A stretch of DNA of 16,145 nucleotides, from NCBI GenBank assembly GCA_036244855.1, contig BQKZ01007371.1, positions 10,649-26,793 on the forward strand, read 5' to 3'. Numbering within the stretch: position 1 is the stretch's first letter; the number at the start of each line of letters is the position of its first letter. The translations under genes and the position numbers were made by a program. Below, in pieces: positions 1 to 10,953 of this stretch. Under the pieces are notes generated by a model that ran no database searches, was not told where the DNA came from, and saw nothing but the letters and a program-made list of their open reading frames with translations. This DNA comes from Temnopleurus reevesii (lineage: Eukaryota > Echinodermata > Echinoidea > Temnopleuroida > Temnopleuridae).

Positions 1-49
<49 letters not shown>
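1..49 (+). repeat. (AG)n microsatellite at the window edge
   Basis: Uninterrupted AG repeat that may continue beyond the window. Confidence 0.95.
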
Positions 50-50
<1 letters not shown>

Positions 51-205
51 GGTAGTAGATGAAGAAAGAAAGGATGTCCCGTAAACACTGTGAACTGAAC
101 GAATCGGACAAACTGGATTTAATTTCCTCGTTCTGCCTCATATTACATCTTATTTCTCTCATACTCCCCCTCCCTCTAAATTACGCACACATACAAACAC
201 GCACT

Positions 206-207
<2 letters not shown>

Positions 208-258
<51 letters not shown>

Positions 259-274
259 AAACACACACACACAC
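208..274 (+). repeat. (AC)n microsatellite
   Basis: AC repeats with AAAC interruptions; can adopt Z-DNA. The His/Thr-repeat frame through it is not coding. Confidence 0.95.
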
Positions 275-527
275 TTCCCCATGTCCATGTTCTTTTATTT
301 TTCTTTGTCTTGATATCTTTATTATTATCCTATTCAACTTTTGTCCTATACGTTCCCAACAAATATTGTGTTTGTTTTAGTATGCAAACTACCATCATTT
401 GAATTTAGAAGATTTATCTGGTTCGTACCTCGAAAGCGGGTGCCGTTGAGTTTCACAAGTATTTTATTCCAGTGATTATTCTGCAAGTTTTATTCATTCA
501 TTCTCTATGAAATATTGAGCAAGATAA

Positions 528-884
528 TTGACAATCCATTCAAAAGTTATCAATTTTCAAAGTTTTGATTTGCATCCCTTATTGGCAACCTACAGTCACA
601 AAATGGCTGCCAACGTGGATAACTCATCTCCATTAACATAAAACTTCACATTTTGATACTTTTAAAGGAAGACAAGGAAACAACAAGATTCATCCCAAAA
701 TGTATGCAGAATCAAAATGTTTATATCATACTTAAAGAAAATGTGAAATTCTATAAGCAAAGTGAATAGTGAGTTCTCCATGTTAGCAGCCATTTTATGC
801 ATGTAGATTGCCAATTGGAGGAGCCAATGGCACGTAAATCAAAAACTTTGAAAATGTATAGCTTTTGTGTGGATGTGGAATTTT
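528..884. repeat. large imperfect foldback repeat in the 3' flank
   Basis: The left arm (about 528-665) and right arm (about 731-884) are inverted copies. Reversed left GAGTTATCCACGTTGGCAGC pairs with right GAGTTCTCCATGTTAGCAGC, then CCATTTTGTGACTGTAGGTTGCC with the matching CCATTTTATGCATGTAGATTGCC and AAATCAAA-ACTTTGAAAAT on both. The right arm has a 17-bp or so insertion. The spacer is about 65 bp. It lies beyond the predicted Ars poly(A) site. No transposase frame was seen. Confidence 0.65.
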
Positions 885-1082
885 TTCTCAAATTGTCACA
901 ATTTGACTATTGTATTTTTCTCCATCCACTAAAAGCACAGCAATGTCTGGGTGAAGTTCTCCTTCAAGTAGGTCCCATCGATATTTTGTTTCTGTTTGTC
1001 TGTATGTTTGTTTTCTCATTTCCTTCCAGATTAATTATTTCTTATCTGAGACCAGAACAATGTGCAAAATTAAAAAACATGT

Positions 1083-1119
1083 ACCAACAACAAATAATTT
1101 TCAATGCCATCAGTTTATT
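1083..1119 (-). terminator. poly(A) signal with GT-rich downstream element
   Basis: On the minus strand ATTAAAATAAAC contains AATAAA at 1119-1114. It is followed 20-30 nt later by a T/G-rich TTTGTTGTTGGT (1094-1083), the usual order for a cleavage and polyadenylation site. It is the first canonical AATAAA I found downstream of the Ars stop. Confidence 0.5.
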
Positions 1120-1805
1120 TTAATACATCATATCACAATTTAGTCAAGAAAATAGAAATATTTCAAAATGTTAAGTGACTAGAACGGAAGCCCACGTATA
1201 AAATATATTTCCTATACCTTTCCCCTATACAGCTCTCAGATTAAAAAAAAATTCAATATTGATCGAATCAAAGGACATGAAAAATCAGATGAAAGACAAA
1301 GAGTAAGATATCTCATCTCATAATTTTTTTTCGTTACCATAGAGAATCCATCACCAGGTAGAATGCAAATACACCGAGAGAGGTACAACAACCAATGGCA
1401 ATCGAGCGGAATCCACCGTGAACTCGAGAAAAGACAGAGGGTGAGGAATCACTGATTGACTTTTCTGAAAGAAGATCAGGGGCATATAACATGAAAGATA
1501 TGCAATTTATGGGAAATTATTCGCACATCTATAGTACATGTTTTGCTATAGACGCACGATTAATATCAATGGTAGATTAAATTGCATATTTTATATTACA
1601 AGTCCCTTAACTGGTTGGGAGCAGAGAGATCTGAAATTCTCAACTCCTCGTTGGGTTCATCATCCTGACGCAGAAAATGGAATCAGGATCTTTGTGGAGA
1701 ACTGCAGAATATCAACGATATAAAGACCATGATTACATTAACACCCCAGGATCCCTAACCACTGCCACTGGTTGTGTACATTCATGATGCCTTGATTCAA
1801 GGTGT
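1095..1805 (-). other. Ars: Ars 3' UTR (predicted)
   Basis: From the stop codon to the predicted cleavage zone is about 710 nt without sulfatase coding similarity. Its end is set by the AATAAA at 1119-1114. It includes the possible alternative terminal exon at 1334-1464. The boundary is inferred from signals only. Confidence 0.45.
1334..1464 (-). CDS. possible small 3'-terminal exon with a membrane segment (speculative)
   Basis: A T-rich acceptor (CTTCTTTCAG, AG at 1466-1465) is followed on the minus strand by 131 nt open in one frame to TAA (1336-1334). The peptide begins KSISDSSPSVFSRVHGG, and its second half (SIAIGCCTSLGVFAFYLVM) is hydrophobic enough to span a membrane. Base composition is unlike the AT-rich surroundings. 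It lies between the Ars stop and the AATAAA at 1119, so it is either plain 3' UTR or an alternative terminal exon. Its entry phase (two bases first) would fit an exon ending in phase 1, such as Ars exon 5. I do not recognise the protein. Confidence 0.25.
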
Positions 1806-2488
1806 TTATGGTGAGATAAGCATGGAAGCAATATCTTCTGTCTTCTGGTAGCAGTCAGCAACACCAGGCGTCTGCTCGTAGTTGCAAATGCAGTTGGTCT
1901 CAGGGTTACAGCAAGGTACATTGCCATGGGTAGGATCAACAGTGTCAAGCAGAGACTCTCCCTTGACCATAGTGGCTTGATGTTCCTTGACAGCCTCAGC
2001 GATCAGCTTCAACTCGTCGAGGTACTGGAGAGGGGGGAGAGGATAGGCTTCGCCAGGGTCTCGGGAGAGGTCGAAGAGAAGCGGAGGGTCATGCTCAGTG
2101 ACGCAATCCCCCTCACAGGTGTTGCAATCGAAGTAGTCTTCGACTGGGAAACCGGCTTGGCACTTCTCACCATACTCGTGCTGACTGCGGACGCGCTGCG
2201 TCTTGAAATGCGCCTTGTAGTCACCAAGACGAACGGCCATCAGGTTGTCCTTGCAATAGTAGAAGAAATAGTCGTGGGGAGTCGTCGCACCATTCTGGAG
2301 AACATCCACGATGCTCTTGCCGTCGTAAATACGATCGGTAGGGAGGTCGGCACCTGCGAGGTCGGCTGCGGTGGCGATGATGTCCATGGAGGTGACGAGC
2401 TCGTGTGAGATTCCGGGCTGGACGGTGCCCGGCCAGTAGACGATATAAGGGATACGGTGACCACCTTCCCAAGAGAGAGCCTTTCCAC
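1806..2488 (-). CDS. Ars: Ars exon 6: C-terminal domain and stop
   Basis: The terminal coding exon encodes residues 342-567 and TAA (1808-1806). Acceptor is GACACTCAG|GT at 2489/2488. It opens with [20 protein letters not shown]; Lys343 matches ARSA Lys302, and the EGGxRxPxIxxWPG block is a conserved sulfatase signature. [19 protein letters not shown] and DGKSIVDVL follow, then the C-terminal subdomain with clustered Cys ([18 protein letters not shown]), [14 protein letters not shown], and the C-terminus MLISP. Third positions are rich in C and G compared with the AT-rich flanks, as expected for coding sequence. Confidence 0.95.
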
Positions 2489-5400
2489 CTGAGTGTCAAG
2501 ATTAAAATATCAAATGGTTAATATCAAATCAAACTCTGTGAGTCATTCACACATTGAAATATCTGAATAGTGTTTCATAAAGATACGAAGGACTCAACGC
2601 ACGACTTGGGACCCTTTCATTCACTCAATGATAGCTTGTGTGTGGTCAAGTAAGCACATGAGAAAAGATATCTAGTCGTACGTATAGTGTCAATCGTACC
2701 TCAACGTCTGAAATATGACCCTGAAGTTAAATAATCGTCTTGCATGTCTGATCTATAATCAAGTATATAATGCTTTCAACATTCGTATCCCAACTTCTAA
2801 TTCTCAAATGAGACATATCGATTCTCAGTGGTGTTGGGAAGTTCCCACACGCAAAGCTTTTGCATAGCTTGCTTCTTCTGCTAAAAATTAACGTCATTCT
2901 GCTAATGTCATAAATTTGCGCTAAAAAGACATAAGTTCACATCGAAATTCATTTATTAAAAAGTTTAGCTGTATTATTATTTGCTTTTGTTCTTTGGGAG
3001 GTGCATTCTAATAAATTAAATGTAACGAAATGAAAATCGAACTTGTAATCCCCACCTCTGAAGATGTTGGAATCACCACCTTCCTCACAATAATCGCGAT
3101 GAGGTCCATGGTCAGAGATGAAGAAGATGACGGTGTCTTCTTTGATTCCATTGGTATCCAAGGCACCGACGATCTTCTCAACAGCATCGTGCATCTCATT
3201 CAAGTTATCACCATAGCGACCTGTATTCGGGAGTAATAATAAGGATCTCTTCAATCTCTACACTTATCTTAGGAATTGTGCATCACTTTGCCGGATTTTA
3301 CTATGGATTGTGCCAATGGGTGTAAATTTGAACCGAAGGAAAGATAAAAAGAGAAAAATTTATCAATTACTTGGAATGTTGTGATATTAACTGGTAATCT
3401 GCTTAATATTGGTCAAAGCATCTAGCAAAATCTTGACTTTTTAACACCGTCGAGTTCGACTCTTTAGCTGATACTATATTTAAAATTCCATGAATCTTTA
3501 ATATGGCAATTACAAACTATACAATTGCCGGACAATGCGTTGGCATATCACATTCTGAGCATGTGTTAGTTGATTTATATTCCGCTAAATATTTCAAATT
3601 GTTCAGTATATTTTAGTCGGTATGGAAAGCAAACAACTTGTGAACAATGGAAAAACGTCATATTATAATGTCGTCTCTGAATGTTAGTAAACTTTGGACC
3701 AACATAATTTCAACAATATAATTTGCTCTTATTGATAAGAGTTCAAGTGACGCTGATAATGTAATGTTTGACTAATGATGTTTTGCTCCCTGACATCTCC
3801 GGGTAGATTATATTTTCTTATTGGCTAGACTTCTAGAGACGCTTTGTGAACGATGAAATACTAAGGGAAGATGCTTGACCGGCGTTGGAGGCGTTATCAA
3901 GGCGCTCGACCAATGCACACATGAGCATCAAGGTCGACTCACACCTTTGCGCTTTCAAGCCTGCGTCGGCCCAGTGGTTTTGAAAATGAAAAACGCTCCC
4001 CAAGCGTAGAGTATACGCGGATCAGACGGTGGACTGACGTTCACTTGCACTCGAGTAGCGTACGTTGAACGTTAGTCCACTTTATGATCTATGTCTTTCT
4101 GCATCCAGGTATCGATGTTTATTTTCGAAAAACGCTGAGACGACGGAGGCTAAAACGGAAAGGTGTGACTCGGTCTTCAGTAAGAGCGTGTTTCCTCCGT
4201 ATTTCTGCGTTCATGGAGCGTCTGTCAAATTTCATGAACGCTGGTCATTCATTGTTGCCTAAATGAACCTCAACTTTGTGGGGAGGCTTAACCCGACCGG
4301 TTTAACGTCCCTCCAAAGACTTACCACGGCGTGACGTGCAGGCAAAGTCGTCGCTTGAGAAAAGACTGGTGTGCATGTGAGCGAAGGCTACGTAGAGGAA
4401 GAAAGGATCATCTTTGTTTGTGTTGATGAAATCAATAGCATCGCTGGTAAAGAGCTGGGTGAGACCCTTGTGTTGGTATGGCTGCTGAAGGATGGTATCG
4501 TTCAAGTACAGGTAGCACTTGCCCGGTTGTGGGAAGTCCAAGTGGAGCTGCAAAAAGTGATAGAAAATTTTGAGTCAAATATGCTTATATCTTANATGTA
4601 ATGTTTGACTAATGATGTTTTGCTCCCTGACATCTCCGGGTAGATTATATTTTCTTATTGGCTAGACTTCTAGAGACGCTTTGTGAACGATGAAATACTA
4701 AGGGAAGATGCTTGACCGGCGTTGGAGGCGTTATCAGGGCGCTCGACCAATGCACACATGAGCATCAAGGTCGACTCACACCTTTGCGCTTTCAAGCCTG
4801 CGTCGGCCCAGTGGTTTTGAAAATGAAAAACGCTCCCCAAGCGTAGAGTATACGCGGATCAGACGGTGGACTGACGTTCACTTGCACTCGAGTAGCGTAC
4901 GTTGAACGTTAGTCTACATTATGACCTATGTCTTTCTGCATCCAGGTATCGATGTTTATTTTCGAAAACGCTGAGACGACGGAGGCTAAAACGGAAAGGT
5001 GTGACTCGGTCTTCAGTAAGAGCGTGTTTCCTCCGTATTTCTGCGTTCATGGAGCGTCTGTCAAATTTCATGAACGCTGGTCATTCATTGTTGCCTAAAT
5101 GAACCTCAACTTTGTGGGGAGGCTTAACCCGACCGGTTTAACGTCCCTCCAACGACTTACCACGGCGTGACGTGCAGGCAAAGTCGTCGCTTGAGAAAAG
5201 ACTGGTGTGCATGTGAGCGAAGGCTACGTAGAGGAAGAAAGGATCATCTTTGTTTGTGTTGATGAAATCAATAGCATCGGAGGTAAAGAGCTGGGTGAGA
5301 CCCTTGTGTTGGTATGGCTGCTGAAGGATGGTATCGTTCAAGTACAGGTAGCACTTGCCCGGTTGTGGGAAGTCCAAGTGGAGCTGCAAAAAGTGATAGA

Positions 5401-8400
5401 AAATTTTGAGTCAAATATGCTTATATCTTACCTAATTTATTTATTTGATATTGTAACAGGATTGCCCATTCGACAGAAATTGATCGTCCATGGGGCCCTA
5501 CGAGAACACAAATGAAACAATCGTTACAAATGAAGCTGGTGAATGTATTATTTAGCACAAAAGGAAATAAATGACAACCAAATAATCAAATTAATTCATT
5601 GATAGCAAATATAAAAATACGACAATATGATGTCTATAATAAAATTAGAAGAAAGACAGATTAGCATTTAAAAATATTGCCTTTTTTTTTATTACGTATG
5701 CACAGTGAACACATCAGACATCTTGTTCAGCTGATGTTGAATACCGGTACGTTTGTTTCCCAAGATAATCAAAATTGACCCACATCGGCGCATCCCAGAG
5801 CTAAATTTAAAGGACAGATCCGGGATTTGCCAATGGGAGAGGGGATGGAAAATTGACAAGCCTCCACCCTTCCTCCCCCCCCCCAAGAAAAAGTGGCAAA
5901 AAGGGCTACACTAGCTACTTTTCGACCCCAACCCTTCCCAGATTTAGGGGGTGGGGTCGGAGGGGAGTTGTAAATCGTATTGGGCAGCAGATTATCCCCA
6001 CTTTGGATATAAAGGGGCTTGTCGCGTTTTTCTTTCTTTTATTCCCTTTTCTACTTTTTTTGCTTCGTTTTTCTTTCTTTGCTTTTGAAGAATTTCCTAA
6101 CCCATGATATGATGATAACACGTCTTTTGTGGTTTATATTTTAGACGAATTGTAATACTTTTCACGAATTCTCAAGAAATTCACGCCTTATTGTTGCATG
6201 AACATTTTAATGTTTGCACCCCACCACTTAATCCTGCTTTGATGTATTTATGAGTCTCGAAGTCATATTAGTGTTTCATCTTGAAAGAAATAAATGCAAA
6301 CCAATAATGGGCAAGACAGTATATATGTGTAATACCATTTCTCTGTAATGTCTGTATTTACGTGTCTTCACCAGCACTTGCTTTGAGAGGGTTGGGATGG
6401 AAAACCTGCGGGTTATGGAGATTAAGTTATCCTTTTCCATGCCCCGGCAGCACTCTCAAACCAACTGCTGGTCTTATTTAATTATTCATTTACCTAGTTC
6501 TTTTATCCTTGTATCCTTTACCTATACTGTAATTGTTTTGTTTTGAATTTGCCGAATAGATAATAACAATAATAATAATTTGAAGTAAGGTCTTAGAATA
6601 TTTTGAAGGTCAAATGGGCGTGGAGGGGATAGGGGATGGTTCTCCAAAGGAGTGAAAAATAAAAAACTTTGTTAAAACGCCCTTTTTTTTATTAAGACAT
6701 AAAAAATAAAGAACAAATATTGTTTTGAACATGTCGAATCTCAAATAAATTATTATCAAACGAAGCAGGAGAAAAACACAGAACAAACGACGAAATCAAA
6801 CAAACAAAATATCGTTCAGACAGTGTGACATCAGCAACATCCCGATTAAAAACTCTTTTCCCCAATGTTGAATGTAAGAGGTAAGAAAAAAAGACCGAAA
6901 AATATAGAATGGGAGGGAGGGAGATTAAAAAAAAACATTTTACATTATTGCAATGGCATCAAAAGCAAAAAAATCAAGGGAAGTTGCGTCCGAAGCTGCC
7001 ATAAAAAGGACGAGAATACAAAAAGTAATAATGCGGAATACCCGCAAACTTTCCTTAATAGCAGATTTAATAACTAAATGCTAACCTTGTTTTCAATCTT
7101 TTTCGTTTCATCTCATTTTCTTCTTTTTTTTAAAGAACAACAAGCACTACCATACAGGTTTCACCAATACAAATAAATAAGTATTTATTGGCAGAAATGT
7201 CAACAAATTTACGATATCAAAATTGATGTGGGACATGTGTTATTCATGTTACCAAGACAGTAATCTGTGCAATCAATACACAAATGAAAGTAAGAATCAT
7301 CTAATGAAAGCACAAAGCAAATAAAGCAAATGCTAAACCCTAAGCAAATGTTCTAATATGACAGATGATTAATGCAAGATGCATTTTGATTAAAATCAAT
7401 ATATATCTGTCTCCCCTGAAGCACTACCGTGGCTCAGCCATGGTTATATAAAAATAACTCTTACAAAAATGCAAACATTTTGTTTCTAAAATCGATTACC
7501 CAGCCTTATACAACACCTGACATTTTCCCAAGTTTTCTCTCATTCCTGCTGTTCTGGAAAAAAATATATGTTTACTGTATGTCAAGTTATTTAAAAACGT
7601 ACTTGAGACTTCAATCCTCCTCAGGCATTTCTTTTTTAATTGTTGTTTCCAAAACCAATTACCCAGCCTTAAATACAACACCTAGCAACTTCTCAAGCAA
7701 TTGTTCATTCATGCTGTTCTTCAAAAAGCTATGTTTACTGTATGCCAAGTAACTTAAAAACAAGAAGAAAGTACCGCATGAAAACTTCAATTTACTTCCA
7801 CCCCCCCCCCCCCACGAAGGCATTTTTAAAATTAGTGTGGTCATTTGATGACTTCCGTGTTTAAAACCAATTGGTCGGAATAATACTTTTACATGTACAT
7901 CTATTTTTTTATCTATTGAATATATTTCATGGAGAAAGTTCATCTCATTTATCACAGTTTTTTATGTTACTGGGATTTTTAAGTGAATGAAAGGTCATTA
8001 AAAAGTTCGGGTCGGGCCTTTTTATAAACGGGCCCGTCGAAGGGAGACTTTCAAACGATTTTGTTTGTTTTCCTAACATTATTGACCGGTCATGTGTGGC
8101 TCAGTGGTAGAGCGTCTGCCCTATGAACGGAAGGTTGTGGGTTTCATCCCCGGTCGAGTCATACCAAAGACTTATACAAATGGGACCATATGCCTCCTTG
8201 CCAGGCGCTCGGCATTTAAGAAAGGTGAAGGGTAGCAATAGCTTTATGTTATGCAGGGCCCGCTGGAAGAGCAGCTAGATTAAAAAAAAATGTGGCTACC
8301 CTGGATAAATAAGATATATTATTATTTATTGTTATTATTGATATGATATGAATGACTTACCCCAGTGTCATCGCACGCCCAGCTGTTGGTGAAAGGTAGA

Positions 8401-10917
8401 TTGTGTCCTACAAACTCAAAGCCGTGATTGAAAGGAAGATGGGCACCGTCTGATGGAGTCTCGGCGTTGATTCCTGTAACCATGGTAACGCGAAGTCATT
8501 TATTTATCTATTTATTTATTCGTTTATTTCTTAACTTCTTTATTTATGCATTTATTCGTTAATTGATGTTGTCCTTAGAAAAAAGTGGTTCCATCCAATC
8601 TCGCTTTGCAAGAGATTCCTAATGAATGCACAAAGCACACAAATTACTCAATAAATCGATATCATCCCATAAAAGATCTAATTTTTGATAGATCACTCAG
8701 GGTTGTGCTTTTGCCCATGCAACACTCGTTTTATGAAAATTCCTTCCTCTGGATTTGAGGAATCTCGTTACAACTATCTCTTTTAGCCTGATGTTTAAAC
8801 ATATTATTTGTTCAGCAACGCATTCTGAAGATCGATATTTATTTATTTAATTTCAACTTAATGTAATTCATTTATAACAATGAAAGCTAATTTTAGCTCC
8901 TATTTCAAAGATGTAAAAGGGTCATATCGATGGCATTGCAAATATGTTTGTTTACTTGAAATGTGAGAGGTTTTAAATCCACATATTAAGCAGGCCTACC
9001 GTAAGTTACTTAGATCCCAAAGTAAGAGGATTTGAGTTTTCAAATTCTTATAATTCCTTTAGTTTTCACCCTTGTTGCTTACCCTGGAATTCGACTCAAC
9101 TCTCTGACATTGAGATTGAAATAAGTCTACGCATATAGACCTTCACGCCAGCGGAACCAGAGAGAGGGGGGTTGATGCTGTAACCACCACTTTGGGTGTG
9201 TAAAAAGGGTCAAACTAACCCCCCCCCCCCGGCCCTCTCCAACTTTTCAAAACATTCAGCGTTACCTGCTCTATTTTCGTTAATTAACTTCATCGTGATT
9301 CAGTAGCCTTTTACCAGATATATAAAATGTGCAAAAATTACAATTACATGGATATGATGGAAATCGGTTACACTTTGATTTCAAATATTAACAGATTAAT
9401 ATTTCGTTCTCCTTAATCAAAATAATTTAAGTATAATTCTGTTACACGCATGGACTTTATTGGAAAGAATTTACCATATTCATCGAGAAGTATTAAACAA
9501 ACTATACCAATTATAATCGATAATATGAAAATCTAAAGACCGACTCACACGTGTGCGTTTTAGCCTGCGTCGTCGGCGCGAGCTCGGACGCAGGTCATAC
9601 GGAGGACTGACGGTGGGCTAACAACCCTTGAGTGCAAGCTGAACATCAGTCTACTGTCCGAATCGCCTATACTGTGCGGCCAGAGAGCGTTTTTAATTTA
9701 AAAAAAACCGCTGGGCTGACGCAGGCTAAAAACGCAAAGGGTGTGAGCCGGCATGTAGGTGGAAATAAAGACGATTTCGACATTTTACTCACCAAGATGC
9801 CATTTTCCGACCATACCGGTGGCGTATCCAGCAGACTGCATAGCCTCAGCGATGGTGACCTCACTTTTTGGTAGACCGGTCTTGGTCCAGGGGAGAAACA
9901 CACGGATCTCTCCATAGGTTCCGATTCGGATGGGGAGACGTCCTGTGAAAATCAATTGTGTATGAATGATATGATAATAATAATAATAATAGGTGCAATT
10001 TATATAGCGCACATATCCACTCTGCGGAGTGCTCAAGGCGCTTTGCAATATTATTATTAAAGATAGTAATAAATAATTGTTTGCATGCCCTCCACCGCCC
10101 CCAAAAAATCGTGTGCTTGGAATCATTTTTTTTTCACGAAAATTGCAAAATCACAGTAAAGTTATAGATAAACATGTGAAGTATGACCTGAAATTTTCAG
10201 AGGCTTTATTATTTTCTTCGTGACGAGTGTAAATTGTGTTTGTAAAATTGATTTTTTAGATCGACCAATTTTTTTTAAATGCCATAAGAGGATATCCACG
10301 CATTTTATTCTTGGCCTGATGAGGAATGATATTCTCCAAATAGCCTTTTTAGGGAGGGGCAAAATTTTCACATTTTGTGCTAAATCCATTGGCGGATTGG
10401 AAGGGTTTCTTGCTAGAAGTTATATCATCTGAGGTAAAAGTAAATATTATTGAGGTTTTTTTCTTTTCTCTTTGGATTTCAAAACATGTATAAATATATT
10501 TATATAAAGGTATACGTATTCGACGTGAAGTACAAGCTTTTGAATTGTCCCTTTCTCATCCATTTCCCATCTCACTCTTGCTACTTATCTAGTTTTATTT
10601 ATCAATTATTCAATCTATCTATCTATCTATCTATCTATCTATTTATCTATCTATCTCTATTTCTATCTATTGATCTTACTATCTACTGTATACCTATTTA
10701 TATTTCTATGAATAACAATTCATACCGGTAACCATAACATTGAAGAACTTCTGCCTATCTTGTCTCTTTCTCTTTCTCGCCTACTCTACCAATACCCTCT
10801 CGTCCCACTTTTTTTCTTCCATTTTTCTCCCCGCCATATCTATTTCCATTCCTCCAAAAATCCCCCTCTCCACTCCCTTCCTCTCTCTTCCCCCTTCATC
10901 TCATTCTCCCTCTCTCC

Positions 10918-10953
<36 letters not shown>

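Larger units (their letters stand above)
3759..4594 (+). repeat. left copy of ~835-bp direct duplication (contains exon 4A)
   Basis: It matches 4596-5430 from end to end. I count about seven substitutions and one 1-bp A indel. Differences are at 3900, in the short stretch after GTTAGTC (4076-4090), in an A-run near 4130, next to the exon donor near 4316, and the Ser codon near 4444. Its right edge is exactly at the N at 4595. Confidence 0.9.
4596..5430 (+). repeat. right copy of ~835-bp direct duplication (contains exon 4B)
   Basis: It begins immediately after the N with the same bases that start the left copy at 3759 and ends at 5430, where the left copy reaches the N. Sequence beyond 5430 is unique and continues as intron 3. 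Confidence 0.9.

Noticed and set aside
59..313. Open frame through the (AC)n microsatellite
   Set aside because: Its His/Thr repeat is a direct product of the dinucleotide repeat.
797..1123. 108-codon plus-strand open frame
   Set aside because: It starts inside the foldback right arm, has no recognisable domain and runs antisense through the predicted Ars poly(A) site.
1926..2408. 160-codon plus-strand open frame opposite Ars exon 6
   Set aside because: It is the antisense shadow of the conserved, C/G-ending coding exon. It has no domain and no splice or promoter context.
8083..8165. Functional tRNA gene
   Set aside because: The A box is good, but the B box has two mismatches, the anticodon stem has a mismatch with an 8-base loop, and the sequence continues into a SINE body with an ATT tail.
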